A DNA stretch of 16,660 nt from a bacterium (GCA_009920585.1 RFZT01000020.1:1-16660), one strand, 5' to 3'; numbered from the stretch's first letter, positions 7,128 through 15,002 are shown. The notes: a model not told the origin generated them from the sequence alone. Numbers and translations are program-made.

Positions 7128-10100
7128 TTAAGCAGACGCGCCAGCGAGACAGGGACGAGTGAGAACGCTATCGGGGTCGTAGTTGAGGTAGGATTGAAGC
7201 CACTTTTCGCTGGTCGCGGTATCTTGGCCCTTACGCGCGGAATAGCTCTCCATTTGGTCTCTCTCGATTTTTCCGACAGCAAAATATTTAGACTGAGGGT
7301 GCGCAAAGTAGAGACCGCTCACGCTGCTCGCGGGAAGCATGGCTAGGCTCTCGGTGAGAGTGATACCGGTGCGGCGCTCGGCATCCAACAGGCGCCAAAG
7401 CGTCCACTTCTCGGTGTGGTCGGGTTGCGATGGATAGCCAGCGGCTGGACGGATGCCACGGTATTTCTCGCGGATGATTTCCTCCGGCGTGAGGTTTTCG
7501 TTTTTTCCAAAGCCCCAGATTTCGCGGGCTTTTTTATGCAAGCACTCCGCGTAGGCCTCAGCAAAACGGTCGCCGATGGCCTTTGTCATAATCGAGAGGT
7601 AGTCGTCGTGTTGCTTCTCGTAATGATCGGCCAAATCGTGAACTTCCTTTCCTGCGGTAACGGCGAAGGCACCGATGAAATCACGCCGACCAGCGGAGGC
7701 AGGAGCAATGAAGTCTGCGAGGGAGGCGTTGAACTGGCCTTCGGGCTTTTTCATTTGCTGACGGAGGCAATGCAACACTTCCAATGGACGACCATCCGCA
7801 TCGAGAAGCTGGATATCCTCACCAGTACTGATCGCCTGCCAAAATCCCATCACTCCGCGCGGGCGGAAAAGTTGCTTGGATACAATCTCATCAAGGAGGC
7901 CGCGAGCATCGTCGTAGAGCTTGCGTGCCTCGACGCCAATCTCGGGATCGTCGAGGAGGCCGGGGAAACGCCCGCGCAATTCCCAAGCATGAAAAAACGG
8001 TGACCAATCGATAAAGGGAACAAGTTCCTCGAGCGAGACATGGCACTCAATGATGCCGGTCTGGGAAGGCTTCGCGATGTCGATGGTAGTCCAGTCTGTC
8101 GGAAATTTGTTTGCGGCCGCCTCGGCCAGCGGGAGTTGGGGACGCCCAACCTGTCGGCCTGCATGCTGAATCCGAAGAGCCTCATAATCCGACTCCAACT
8201 GCGTGAGAAAATCCGGTTTCTGCTCGGGACTGAGTAGAGCGCTTGCCACATTCACCGCGCGGGAAGCGTCCAGAACGTGAACGACTCCGGCAGGATAATA
8301 TTGGGAGATTTTAACCGCCGTGTGCGCGCGACTCGTGGTGGCACCGCCAATCATCAGAGGAAGAGTGAACCCTAGACGTTGCATTTCCTTGGCGACATGG
8401 ATCATCTCATCAAGCGAGGGAGTAATCAGACCAGATAGGCCGATGATGTCGCAGTTTTTCTCCACTGCGGTCGCGAGTATTTTTTCACAAGAAACCATGA
8501 CCCCCATATCAATGACCTCGTAATTATTGCAGGCCAAAACGACACCCACGATGTTCTTGCCAATGTCGTGCACATCGCCTTTCACCGTCGCCATGAGGAT
8601 ACGACCTTGTGTGCGGGCGTTGGGATTAGCTAGGCGCTCTTCTTCCATCAGCGGGGTGAGCCAAGCAACGGACTTTTTCATCACGCGCGCACTTTTGACC
8701 ACTTGAGGCAGAAACATTTTTCCGGCCCCGAAAAGATCTCCGACGACCTTCATTCCCTCCATGAGCGGCCCTTCGATAACGAGGAGCGGCTTGCCGTATT
8801 TGGCGTAAGCCTCTTCAGTATCCACATCGATAAAATCCACGATGCCCTTAATGAGCGCATACTTGAGCCGCTCATCCACAGGTTTCTCCCGCCATGACAG
8901 ATCGGGAGTTTGCGCGGCTGCCCCACCCGCCTTGGATTTAACAGATTCCGCAAAAGTGACGAGCCGCTCGGTGGCATCTGGACTGCGGTTGAAGATCACG
9001 TCTTCGATCAAGCCGAGAAGATCCTTGGGAATATCCTCGTAGATGCCGAGCTGTCCTGCATTCACGATCCCCATGTCGAGACCAGCGCGGATGGCATGAT
9101 AGAGGAAAACGGCATGCATCGCTTCGCGAACGTGGTTATTGCCACGGAAAGAAAAAGAAATGTTGCTGATGCCGCCGCTCACGCGGGCGTAGGGGAGATT
9201 CGCTTTGATCCACCGCGTGGCTTCAATAAAAGCGATCGCGTATTCGTTATGCTCCTCAATGCCGGTGGCGACAGTGAGAATATTCGGATCGAAAATGATA
9301 TCCTCTGGAGGAAATCCGACCTCGTCGACAAGGATGCGGTAGGCACGCTCGCAAATTTCGGTCTTTCTCTTGAGCGAGTCAGCCTGCCCTTGCTCGTCAA
9401 AAGCCATCACAACCGTGGCTGCCCCGTAGGCCATGATCAATCGAGCCTGGGCTTTGAATTTTTCAGGCCCCTCTTTGAGGCTGATCGAGTTCACGACGCT
9501 CTTACCTTGAACGCAGCGTAATCCAGCCTCAATGACCTCCCACTTTGAGGAATCAATCATCACGGGAACACGCGAAATGTCGGGTTCGCTGGCGATGAGG
9601 TTAAGGAATTTCGTCATGGCTGCGGCGCCATCAAGCATGCCCTCATCCATGTTGATATCGATGATCTGAGCGCCGGCATCGACCTGCTGACGAGCCACAG
9701 CAAGGGCCTCGTCGTAGTTCCCAGCCAGGATGAGCTTCGCAAACTTCGGCGAACCGGTCACGTTGGTGCGTTCACCCACATTGATAAATGGGATTTCCGG
9801 ACGGGCCGTGAATGGCTCCAACCCGCTCAAGCGCAAGGTGCGGGTGCGCGCGGCGATCGCGCGAGGCTTGAATCCCTTAACGGCATCCGCAATGGCGCGG
9901 ATGTGACCCGGCGTGGTACCGCAACAACCGCCAATAATATTCAGCCACCCCTGCTTCGCCCAATCCTGCAACTGCGGAGCGAGGCTTTCGGCGGTTTCAG
10001 GAAAACCCGTCGGCGAAAGCGGATCGGGAAGACCTGCGTTCGGGTAGGTGCTGACAAAAAACGGCGCGATATTCGAAAGCTCCTCGATATACGGCCGCAT

Positions 10101-10850
10101 TTCTTTCGGGCCCAGCGCACAATTGAGACCGATCGAAACAATCGGGAAGTGCGCGAGCGAGTTGAGGAAGGCTTCGACTGTTTGCCCAGTGAGCGTGCGA
10201 CCGCTCAAATCCGTAATCGTTCCAGAAAGCATCACCGGAAGCCGCGGATGGTTCTCAAAATAACGCGCAATGGCAAAGATGGCCGCCTTGGCATTGAGCG
10301 TGTCAAAAATTGTCTCCACCAAAAGAACATCTGCCCCACCCGCAACGAGGTTTTCAATCTGCTCGGTGTAGGCAGCGGCGACCTCCTCAAAAGTGACCTC
10401 TCGCTTTCCCGGATCGTTCACATCCCTTGAGATGGAAAGCGTACGATTGAGTGGACCGATCGCCCCGGCGACAAAAATGCGGCGATCTGTGCAAGCATCC
10501 GCAGCCGATCGCGCTAAGCGCGCGGCGGCAAGGTTGAGTTCCGGCACGATGGACTCCAACCCGTAGTCGGCCTGCGAAATCGTGGTGGAATTGAACGTGT
10601 TGGTTTCAATGATATCCGCCCCGGCGGCGATGTATTTGCCATGGATCTCACGGATCACATCGGGCTTTGTTAGAACAAGCAGATCATTGTTTCCCTTGAG
10701 ATCCTGTCCCTTCCAATCCGCGAAACGTTCCCCACGATAGTCGGATTCCTGCAATTTGTATTGCTGGATCATGGTTCCCATCGCCCCATCAAGGATGAGG
10801 ATGCGCTGGGATAGAAGATCGCGGAGTGCTTTTTCGGTGGACGAAATCAT
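7128..10850 (-). CDS. metH: Cobalamin-dependent methionine synthase
   Basis: A complete four-module MetH of 1240 residues (E. coli 1227). It methylates homocysteine using methyl-tetrahydrofolate via methylcobalamin. The homocysteine domain starts at RILILDGAMGTMIQ (16-29) and has zinc ligands C244 (GLNCALG) and C309-C310 (GGCCGTTPGH). The pterin domain starts at FINVGERTNVTGS (355-367). The B12 domain has DVHDIGKNIV at 759-768 with the cobalt-ligating H761, plus GLSGLITPS near 804. The reactivation domain contains RGIRPAAGYPSQPDHTEK at 1131-1148, the AdoMet-binding region. All key residues are present. The ATG at 10850 aligns with the usual N-terminus; an in-frame TAG lies 18 nt upstream, so no longer form is possible. 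ppaC follows after 17 bp. A 115-bp structured leader precedes it, and no cobalamin-riboswitch B12 box was seen. Confidence 0.98.
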   Translation of the reverse strand: MISSTEKALRDLLSQRILILDGAMGTMIQQYKLQESDYRGERFADWKGQDLKGNNDLLVLTKPDVIREIHGKYIAAGADIIETNTFNSTTISQADYGLESIVPELNLAAARLARSAADACTDRRIFVAGAIGPLNRTLSISRDVNDPGKREVTFEEVAAAYTEQIENLVAGGADVLLVETIFDTLNAKAAIFAIARYFENHPRLPVMLSGTITDLSGRTLTGQTVEAFLNSLAHFPIVSIGLNCALGPKEMRPYIEELSNIAPFFVSTYPNAGLPDPLSPTGFPETAESLAPQLQDWAKQGWLNIIGGCCGTTPGHIRAIADAVKGFKPRAIAARTRTLRLSGLEPFTARPEIPFINVGERTNVTGSPKFAKLILAGNYDEALAVARQQVDAGAQIIDINMDEGMLDGAAAMTKFLNLIASEPDISRVPVMIDSSKWEVIEAGLRCVQGKSVVNSISLKEGPEKFKAQARLIMAYGAATVVMAFDEQGQADSLKRKTEICERAYRILVDEVGFPPEDIIFDPNILTVATGIEEHNEYAIAFIEATRWIKANLPYARVSGGISNISFSFRGNNHVREAMHAVFLYHAIRAGLDMGIVNAGQLGIYEDIPKDLLGLIEDVIFNRSPDATERLVTFAESVKSKAGGAAAQTPDLSWREKPVDERLKYALIKGIVDFIDVDTEEAYAKYGKPLLVIEGPLMEGMKVVGDLFGAGKMFLPQVVKSARVMKKSVAWLTPLMEEERLANPNARTQGRILMATVKGDVHDIGKNIVGVVLACNNYEVIDMGVMVSCEKILATAVEKNCDIIGLSGLITPSLDEMIHVAKEMQRLGFTLPLMIGGATTSRAHTAVKISQYYPAGVVHVLDASRAVNVASALLSPEQKPDFLTQLESDYEALRIQHAGRQVGRPQLPLAEAAANKFPTDWTTIDIAKPSQTGIIECHVSLEELVPFIDWSPFFHAWELRGRFPGLLDDPEIGVEARKLYDDARGLLDEIVSKQLFRPRGVMGFWQAISTGEDIQLLDADGRPLEVLHCLRQQMKKPEGQFNASLADFIAPASAGRRDFIGAFAVTAGKEVHDLADHYEKQHDDYLSIMTKAIGDRFAEAYAECLHKKAREIWGFGKNENLTPEEIIREKYRGIRPAAGYPSQPDHTEKWTLWRLLDAERRTGITLTESLAMLPASSVSGLYFAHPQSKYFAVGKIERDQMESYSARKGQDTATSEKWLQSYLNYDPDSVLTRPCLAGASA

Positions 10851-10965
10851 GTGTCGAAGATCATTAAACTACGAAATATTCGCCCTCCTGAAACTAAAAA
10901 TTTCAACTCCCTTGGGAGGGCGATTCCCAGAAAGGATCACTCTCCAAGACCAAACACGGCGGCCA
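10851..10965 (-). promoter_or_regulatory. metH 5' leader with stem that sequesters a strong SD-like sequence
   Basis: This 115-bp gap separates the GNAT-like gene from metH. Positions 10915-10922 and 10881-10888 form a perfect 8-bp inverted repeat (CGCCCTCC/GGAGGGCG read on the minus strand). It encloses a second small stem, TGAAA/TTTCA, around a TTTTTAG loop. The 3' arm carries AGGAGG, the clearest Shine-Dalgarno-like sequence noticed between genes in this window, but it lies 33 nt from the metH ATG. The 5' arm can alternatively pair locally (CTCC/GGAG, loop CAAG), freeing the 3' arm. No T-run follows the stem, so it is not an ordinary terminator. It matches no riboswitch I recognise (no B12 box, no SAM-I core). 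A regulatory role is inferred. Confidence 0.4.
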
Positions 10966-11643
10966 TCATATCGAGATCGGTTTGGACTCTGGGGCGCCAA
11001 GTTGCTTAATGATGGTTGTGAGATAAACGGCTTCGTGGTGGAGTCCGCGGTATTTTGAGATTTCCTTTCGCTCGACAACGCGAAAACCAAATCTCTCTAG
11101 CACTTTCGCCCCACGACGGGACTCAAATGTGACCATCTGACCGAAGACCTCCTTTTCTCCACGGGAACGAAGAAAATCAAAGTAGGTGGTCATGAGCATA
11201 TAAGTTCCAGCCAGACTTTGGGCCTCCGGCAACACATTGATATGAAAATGAGCCGTTCGACGGGGGGCAGCAGGCACCTCGCGCCAAGAATTATTGAGAA
11301 TCCAGCGAATGAAGGCGCGTGTGGCTGCATTGTAGCGCGGGTATCGGCTCATTCCGATTAGGAAAAGGCGGAGGTTTTGAAAAAACCCATCGAATTGCTG
11401 GCGCAGTGGGCGACGAGATCCAAGGAGGTAGCCTTTGACTATGCCATTTTGCTCCAACACAAACGCCGCCTCGGGCTCGATATCTGTGTAATAGGCGGTT
11501 AAATAATCGGCAAAGAGTTCCCTATCCTCAAACACGGGATCGATCGCCTTGCCGAGAAAACCGGTTTCGCAACAAAGCCGCCGAACCGCCTCGCGGTCGC
11601 GAGCCTCATATTGCCTAACGGTAATGCCTGGTGGAAGTGCCAC
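10966..11643 (-). CDS. GNAT-like N-acetyltransferase family protein
   Basis: A 225-residue protein with GNAT fold features. An N-terminal strand-helix segment, ITVRQYEARDREAVRRLCCE (7-26), is typical of the family. FVLEQNGIVKGYLLGSRRP at 61-79 is the expected beta2-beta4 region. FHINVLPEAQSLAGTYML (133-150) occupies the acetyl-CoA-binding motif A position, but the Q/RxxGxG/A signature is degenerate (SLAGTY). KVLERFGFRVV (180-190) is the usual C-terminal 'fat/erf GF' segment. The substrate is unknown; small-molecule or protein acetylation cannot be told apart. The start is GTG at 11641-11643: an in-frame TAA lies 9 nt upstream and an AAGG sits at reasonable spacing. The gene lies 77 bp after the TPR gene and 115 bp before metH. 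Confidence 0.7.
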   Translation of the reverse strand: MALPPGITVRQYEARDREAVRRLCCETGFLGKAIDPVFEDRELFADYLTAYYTDIEPEAAFVLEQNGIVKGYLLGSRRPLRQQFDGFFQNLRLFLIGMSRYPRYNAATRAFIRWILNNSWREVPAAPRRTAHFHINVLPEAQSLAGTYMLMTTYFDFLRSRGEKEVFGQMVTFESRRGAKVLERFGFRVVERKEISKYRGLHHEAVYLTTIIKQLGAPESKPISI

Positions 11644-11720
11644 GCGACAACCTTATCTTTCCATCCCTGCCGGGCAAACCAGAATCATCAGAACCAAAAA
11701 ACCAGCAAACAAGGTAAGCC

Positions 11721-13115
11721 CTAATACGACCCCTCAACCCGTGCGGCGACGTCGCGGTATCCGTAATCCACCTCATAAATTTGCTTCATGCACGCGATCG
11801 CGTTGTCCGTCAGGTTCATCTTTTCGTAAACCAAACCCAGGTTGTAGACGATGTCCTTTTTCACGTTGTCCATAGCGACCAACTCTGTCGCGGCGTCGGA
11901 GAGGGTCTTAGCAGCAAGGTCGAGCATCGAGCGGGCAGTGAAGCATTGGCCAAGCAGACTGATCGCCCGGATACGGACATTGGGATTTTGGCGGGCCCGT
12001 TGAAGTTCAGGAATCGCTTCTTGATACATGTGAAGAGAGTGAAGTATCTCGCCAAGCTCGAAGCGGGATTGAAGATCCGTCGGGTTTTGCTCTACACGGG
12101 CACGGGCCGACTGAAGCATGGTCTCGGAGCGTTGTGTGATGAGGTCTTCGAGTTCCGCTGCATATTGATCCGCCTCGGCTGTTCCCGGATGGCTGGCAAT
12201 GATTTGCCTGCGCGCATCAATCGCATGGTCGAATTGCTTCACTCGCAGATCCGAGGCTTTGCGAACGAGGGCAAAATCCGAATTATTCGTAAGAGAGGCG
12301 GCGTAGTTGAACCAACTTGTCGCATTGTCCCAATCTTCTTTCTGCTCGTAGAGCTCTGCGATGCGGCGAGCTGTATCCACGGAACCGGGCTCCGCCTCCG
12401 CCTTGACGTGCAGATCAGCGAGGAGATTATCGATCATCTCTTCGCTTCGAACCACGCGAGATTGCTGTTCTAGAGCGACCGCCTCTCCCTTGTCCTTGAT
12501 GAGGTCACGGTAGGTCGTCTCCTCTTTATCCCAACCACCACTCTGCATCGAAGAAGCAGCCGCAGCATCCTTCGCCCCCTTGACGGCAGCAAGATCGCTC
12601 GGCGCGATGTCGATAATTTTGAGATAAATATCCGAGGCTTTTGCAGCATTGCCGTGCTGCATACAGTGACGGGCCAATTGGTGCATGATCTTGATGTCCT
12701 TCGGCGAGGCATCGAGAATCGTTTCCAAAGCAAATTCGGCCACCTCGGGAAGATCCGCTGCGACAGCGGCATCATGGAGTATCATGTTTAACTGCGTGCT
12801 GGTCGGATCACTTTCCAAGAGCTTCTCCACCCCATCAATCGCAGCGAGAGGATCTTTTTTGATTTGGCCCTGAATTTTGTGCGCGGAAAATGAAGCTCCA
12901 GAAAGACTCGCAAGAAGGCTTTTTTTTCCGGGATTTTTTGCAATACCCGCCTTGCGAACAATCTGCCGACCGGCAAGGAATTCGGGGTGGCTTTTGAGGA
13001 CAGTCTGGAGAAGTTGGATCGTGTAGCCGTAATTTTTGAGCTGCATGGCGCTCATCGCCTTGAGCCATGTGGTCCGATGGAATTCGGGGAGATCTTTTTC
13101 AGTTTTTACGGACAT
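11721..13115 (-). CDS. Tetratricopeptide-repeat protein of unknown function
   Basis: A 464-residue, entirely helical-looking protein with no signal peptide or membrane segment, so probably cytosolic. TPR-like helix pairs appear along its length: MQLKNYGYTIQLLQTVLKSHPE (24-45), a block ending ALETILDASPKD, HGNAAKASDIYLKIIDIAPSD, QKEDWDNATSWFNYAASL, FELGEILHSLHMYQEAIPELQRA and a final NLGLVYEKMNLTDNAIACMKQIYEVD. The alternating small/large residue pattern and proline ends fit the repeat consensus. Such proteins scaffold protein-protein contacts; no enzymatic domain is seen and the partner is unknown. It resembles conserved TPR proteins I associate with Verrucomicrobiota (recollection, not a search). 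A candidate promoter lies just upstream of the ATG, in the 91-bp gap after the SDR gene. Confidence 0.85.
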   Translation of the reverse strand: MSVKTEKDLPEFHRTTWLKAMSAMQLKNYGYTIQLLQTVLKSHPEFLAGRQIVRKAGIAKNPGKKSLLASLSGASFSAHKIQGQIKKDPLAAIDGVEKLLESDPTSTQLNMILHDAAVAADLPEVAEFALETILDASPKDIKIMHQLARHCMQHGNAAKASDIYLKIIDIAPSDLAAVKGAKDAAAASSMQSGGWDKEETTYRDLIKDKGEAVALEQQSRVVRSEEMIDNLLADLHVKAEAEPGSVDTARRIAELYEQKEDWDNATSWFNYAASLTNNSDFALVRKASDLRVKQFDHAIDARRQIIASHPGTAEADQYAAELEDLITQRSETMLQSARARVEQNPTDLQSRFELGEILHSLHMYQEAIPELQRARQNPNVRIRAISLLGQCFTARSMLDLAAKTLSDAATELVAMDNVKKDIVYNLGLVYEKMNLTDNAIACMKQIYEVDYGYRDVAARVEGSY

Positions 13116-13133
13116 ACAAGAGGAGCGCCGAAA

Positions 13134-13162
13134 TATATACTCTCACCCGCGCGCCACATCAA
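13134..13162 (-). promoter_or_regulatory. Candidate sigma70-type promoter for the TPR gene
   Basis: On the minus strand TTGATG (13162-13157) and TATATA (13139-13134) are separated by 17 bp. Both match the consensus at four of six positions; an alternative TATATT begins two bases further on. Transcription would begin near 13127, leaving a leader of only about 12 nt before the ATG at 13115. There is no Shine-Dalgarno in that leader. It is the best promoter-like sequence noticed among the minus-strand gaps, but unproven. Confidence 0.4.
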
Positions 13163-13206
13163 GCCCTGCTCATTCGCAATGCAAAGAGCCAAGGCACGCA
13201 CTCGAC

Positions 13207-14019
13207 CTAAATCGTCTGCGAAAGGTAACCACCATCCACACGAATATCGGAACCTGTCACGAACGAGCTAGCCTGAGAACTGGCGAGAAAAATCACCGCT
13301 CCGGAGAGTTCATCCGCATCGCCAAATCTCGCCATAGGTGTGTGACCGAGTATCGCTGCAGCGCGAGGCGTCGTAGTCCCATCGGGATTGAATAATAAGC
13401 GTAGGTTTTGTTCAGCCGGAAAAAATCCAGGCGTAATCGAATTCACCCTCACTCCGCTCGGCGCCCATTCCCGCGCGAGAAATTGAGTGAGATTAAGAAC
13501 GGCGGCCTTGGCCGAGGAATAAGCCACCACTCGAGAAAGCGGCAGGTGGGCAGAAACGCTGGCGATATTGATGATACTACCCCGGCCAGCTTCCACCATG
13601 GCGGCCCCAATCACCTGGCAGGGTAGCAATGCGCCACCAATGAGGTTCAAATCAAAGTTGGCCACCCAGTCCTCAACGGCAATGTCCGAAAACGGATTTT
13701 CGGGCGTCACCGTCACGCTGGCATCGTTGCCGCCCGCCGCATTCACCAACACGCTCGGAATGCCAAACGTATCGGCCGTCGCATCCAACAAATCCATCAG
13801 GCTTTCGCGGTCAGTGGCGTCAGTTTGAAAAAAGATCGCCTTACCACCCGCTTTGGTGATTTCACGCACTCTTTCGTTTCCCCGATCCGCGTTTCGTCCC
13901 GAGACGACAACGCGTGCTCCAGCGGAGGCAAGCGCGAGAGCCATGCCACCACCAAGGACGCCCGTGGCGCCCACTACTACAGCGACTTCGTCGGAAAGAT
14001 CGAACAAGTTGTTTGCCAT
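13207..14019 (-). CDS. SDR-family oxidoreductase, D-mannonate oxidoreductase-like
   Basis: A 270-residue classical short-chain dehydrogenase. The cofactor loop GATGVLGGGMA is at 17-27, NAAGG at 93-97, and the catalytic triad is S154, Y167 and K171 (YSSAK). PGFFPAEQN (197-205) and VDGGY (261-265) are C-terminal family blocks. The segments NAAGGND, FDLNLIGGALLPCQV, GFFPAEQNLRLLFNPDG and HTPMARFG closely follow the Bacillus YjmF-type D-mannonate/fructuronate oxidoreductases, so interconversion of D-fructuronate and D-mannonate is the best guess. However, no uronate-pathway partner (uxuA, uxaC, kdgK) is in view. The frame stays open further upstream, antisense to folE2, but the conserved N-terminus NLFDLSDEVAVVVGATG fixes the start at the ATG at 14019. 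It diverges from folE2 across a gap of only 54 bp. Confidence 0.88.
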   Translation of the reverse strand: MANNLFDLSDEVAVVVGATGVLGGGMALALASAGARVVVSGRNADRGNERVREITKAGGKAIFFQTDATDRESLMDLLDATADTFGIPSVLVNAAGGNDASVTVTPENPFSDIAVEDWVANFDLNLIGGALLPCQVIGAAMVEAGRGSIINIASVSAHLPLSRVVAYSSAKAAVLNLTQFLAREWAPSGVRVNSITPGFFPAEQNLRLLFNPDGTTTPRAAAILGHTPMARFGDADELSGAVIFLASSQASSFVTGSDIRVDGGYLSQTI

Positions 14020-14073
14020 GAGTTCAACTAAAAACCAATCCCCGATAGGCCGCACGATTTTTTTTGGCTTTTG

Positions 14074-14853
14074 ATGCACGAACGTGTCGCGCAAAATCGC
14101 CAACACATGTTGAAAGACACCCAAAGCGAAAGCGACGATCGGAAACTGGCCATTGACCGTGTGGGCATCAAATCCCTGCGATATCCGATGCAGGTCCGCG
14201 ACAAGCACCACGCGACCCAAGGCACAGTGGCGACGATCCAATTGACCGTCGATCTCCCCGCCCTCAGCGCCCACGGACCAGTTGTGCATGTGGAAAATAT
14301 CCGAGACATCCTCGAACAAACCGCCCGCCGACTGGAAAGCGACTGTGCTCATCTGGATATCGAGTTTCCGTTTTTTCTGGAAAAAAAAGCCCCCGTCAGC
14401 AGAGCCCCAGGCCTGCTTGATTACAATGTCCTCTTTCGCGCGACTCTCACCAAGGATGTGCTCGATTTTGTTGTCACCACAACCGTCCCCGTAACCACCC
14501 TCTGCCCCTGCTCCAAAGCGATCAGCCTTGCGGGCGCTCACAACCAACGCGGTCACGTGACCCTTTCCGTTCGCTGCACGAGACCCATGTGGATCGAAGA
14601 TATGGTTCGCCTCTGCGAGGAATCCGCCAGCGCCGAATTATTCAGCCTCCTCAAGCGCCCGGATGAAAAGCACGTGACCGAGCAAGCTTATGCGAACCCC
14701 GTTTTTGTCGAAGATCTGGTCCGCAATGTCGCACTCCGCTGCGAAGCCGATCCGAATATCATCTGGTATCGCGCCGAAGCAGAGAACTTCGAATCCATTC
14801 ACAACCACAACGCCTACGCTCTCATTGAAAAAAAATCGTCCATCAGCGCCTAA
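14074..14853 (+). CDS. folE2: GTP cyclohydrolase FolE2 (type IB)
   Basis: A 259-residue GCYH-IB enzyme. It converts GTP to 7,8-dihydroneopterin triphosphate, the entry to folate (and often queuosine) synthesis. Signatures are AIDRVGIKSLRYPM (27-40), FFLEKKAPVS, the active-site block TTTVPVTTLCPCSKAIS, GAHNQRGHVTLSV, LKRPDEKHVTEQAY, NPVFVEDLVRNVA and ENFESIHNHNAYA. Unlike FolE, this family does not strictly need zinc and is often controlled by the zinc repressor Zur; I see no obvious Zur palindrome in the short upstream gap. I take the ATG at 14074 as start. A TTG at 14071 and a second ATG at 14110 are alternatives, the latter close to where family alignment begins; none has a Shine-Dalgarno. 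The gene supplies folate for MetH metabolically but is not in its operon. Confidence 0.95.
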   Translation: MHERVAQNRQHMLKDTQSESDDRKLAIDRVGIKSLRYPMQVRDKHHATQGTVATIQLTVDLPALSAHGPVVHVENIRDILEQTARRLESDCAHLDIEFPFFLEKKAPVSRAPGLLDYNVLFRATLTKDVLDFVVTTTVPVTTLCPCSKAISLAGAHNQRGHVTLSVRCTRPMWIEDMVRLCEESASAELFSLLKRPDEKHVTEQAYANPVFVEDLVRNVALRCEADPNIIWYRAEAENFESIHNHNAYALIEKKSSISA

Positions 14854-14867
14854 GCCGATGGTTTTTT
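14840..14867 (+). terminator. Candidate intrinsic terminator overlapping the folE2 stop
   Basis: CCATC (14840-14844) pairs with GATGG (14857-14861), followed directly by six T residues (14862-14867). The loop contains a possible inner two-base GC pairing and the folE2 stop codon TAA. The stem is short, so termination may be partial. If it works, it separates folE2 from the tRNA-Ala/alr unit. Confidence 0.45.
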
Positions 14868-14868
14868 G

Positions 14869-14899
14869 TTGCTTGATTCAACGAAATGCCGGTTAAAGT
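14869..14899 (+). promoter_or_regulatory. Weak candidate promoter for tRNA-Ala/alr
   Basis: TTGCTT (14869-14874) and TAAAGT (14894-14899) are 19 bp apart; an overlapping TTGATT (14873-14878) gives 15 bp. Neither arrangement is ideal. The position is right for a start about 10 nt before the tRNA at 14917. Offered only because the gap between the folE2 terminator and the tRNA must hold a promoter if the terminator works. Confidence 0.25.
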
Positions 14900-14916
14900 A
14901 AGAGCGGTTCAAAGAC

Positions 14917-14989
14917 GGGGGTATAGCTCAGTTGGTAGAGCGCGTCGTTCGCAATGACGAGGCCAGGAGTTCGAGCCTCCTTACCTCCA
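14917..14989 (+). tRNA. tRNA-Ala (anticodon CGC)
   Basis: A complete 73-nt cloverleaf. The acceptor GGGGGTA pairs with TACCTCC and includes the G3:U70 wobble that identifies alanine tRNAs. The D-arm is GCTC...GAGC. The anticodon stem CGTCG/TGACG (last pair G:U) encloses loop TTCGCAA with anticodon CGC, reading codon GCG. The variable loop is AGGCC; the T-arm is AGGAG/CTCCT around TTCGAGC. The discriminator is A73. CCA is not encoded (CTT follows), so it must be added after RNase Z-type processing. alr begins 13 bases downstream. Confidence 0.97.
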
Positions 14990-15002
14990 CTTCTTTTCAC
15001 TC

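Noticed and set aside
10851..10965. Cobalamin or SAM riboswitch ahead of metH
   Set aside because: No B12 box (GCCACTG-like) and no SAM-I core; the region is also short for a cobalamin riboswitch. Only a generic structured leader is claimed.
10937..10969. Ten-codon ORF overlapping the GNAT-like stop (MMAAVFGLGE)
   Set aside because: Very short, no SD, far from metH; most likely chance.
14020..14556. N-terminal extension of the SDR frame by about 179 residues
   Set aside because: It lies antisense to the well-conserved folE2 and the SDR family begins at NLFDLSDEVAVVVGATG; the ATG at 14019 is the natural start.
14378..14840. Two A8 tracts in folE2 as possible slippage or frameshift sites
   Set aside because: They encode Glu-Lys-Lys in a frame that matches the family on both sides; there is no sign of programmed frameshifting.
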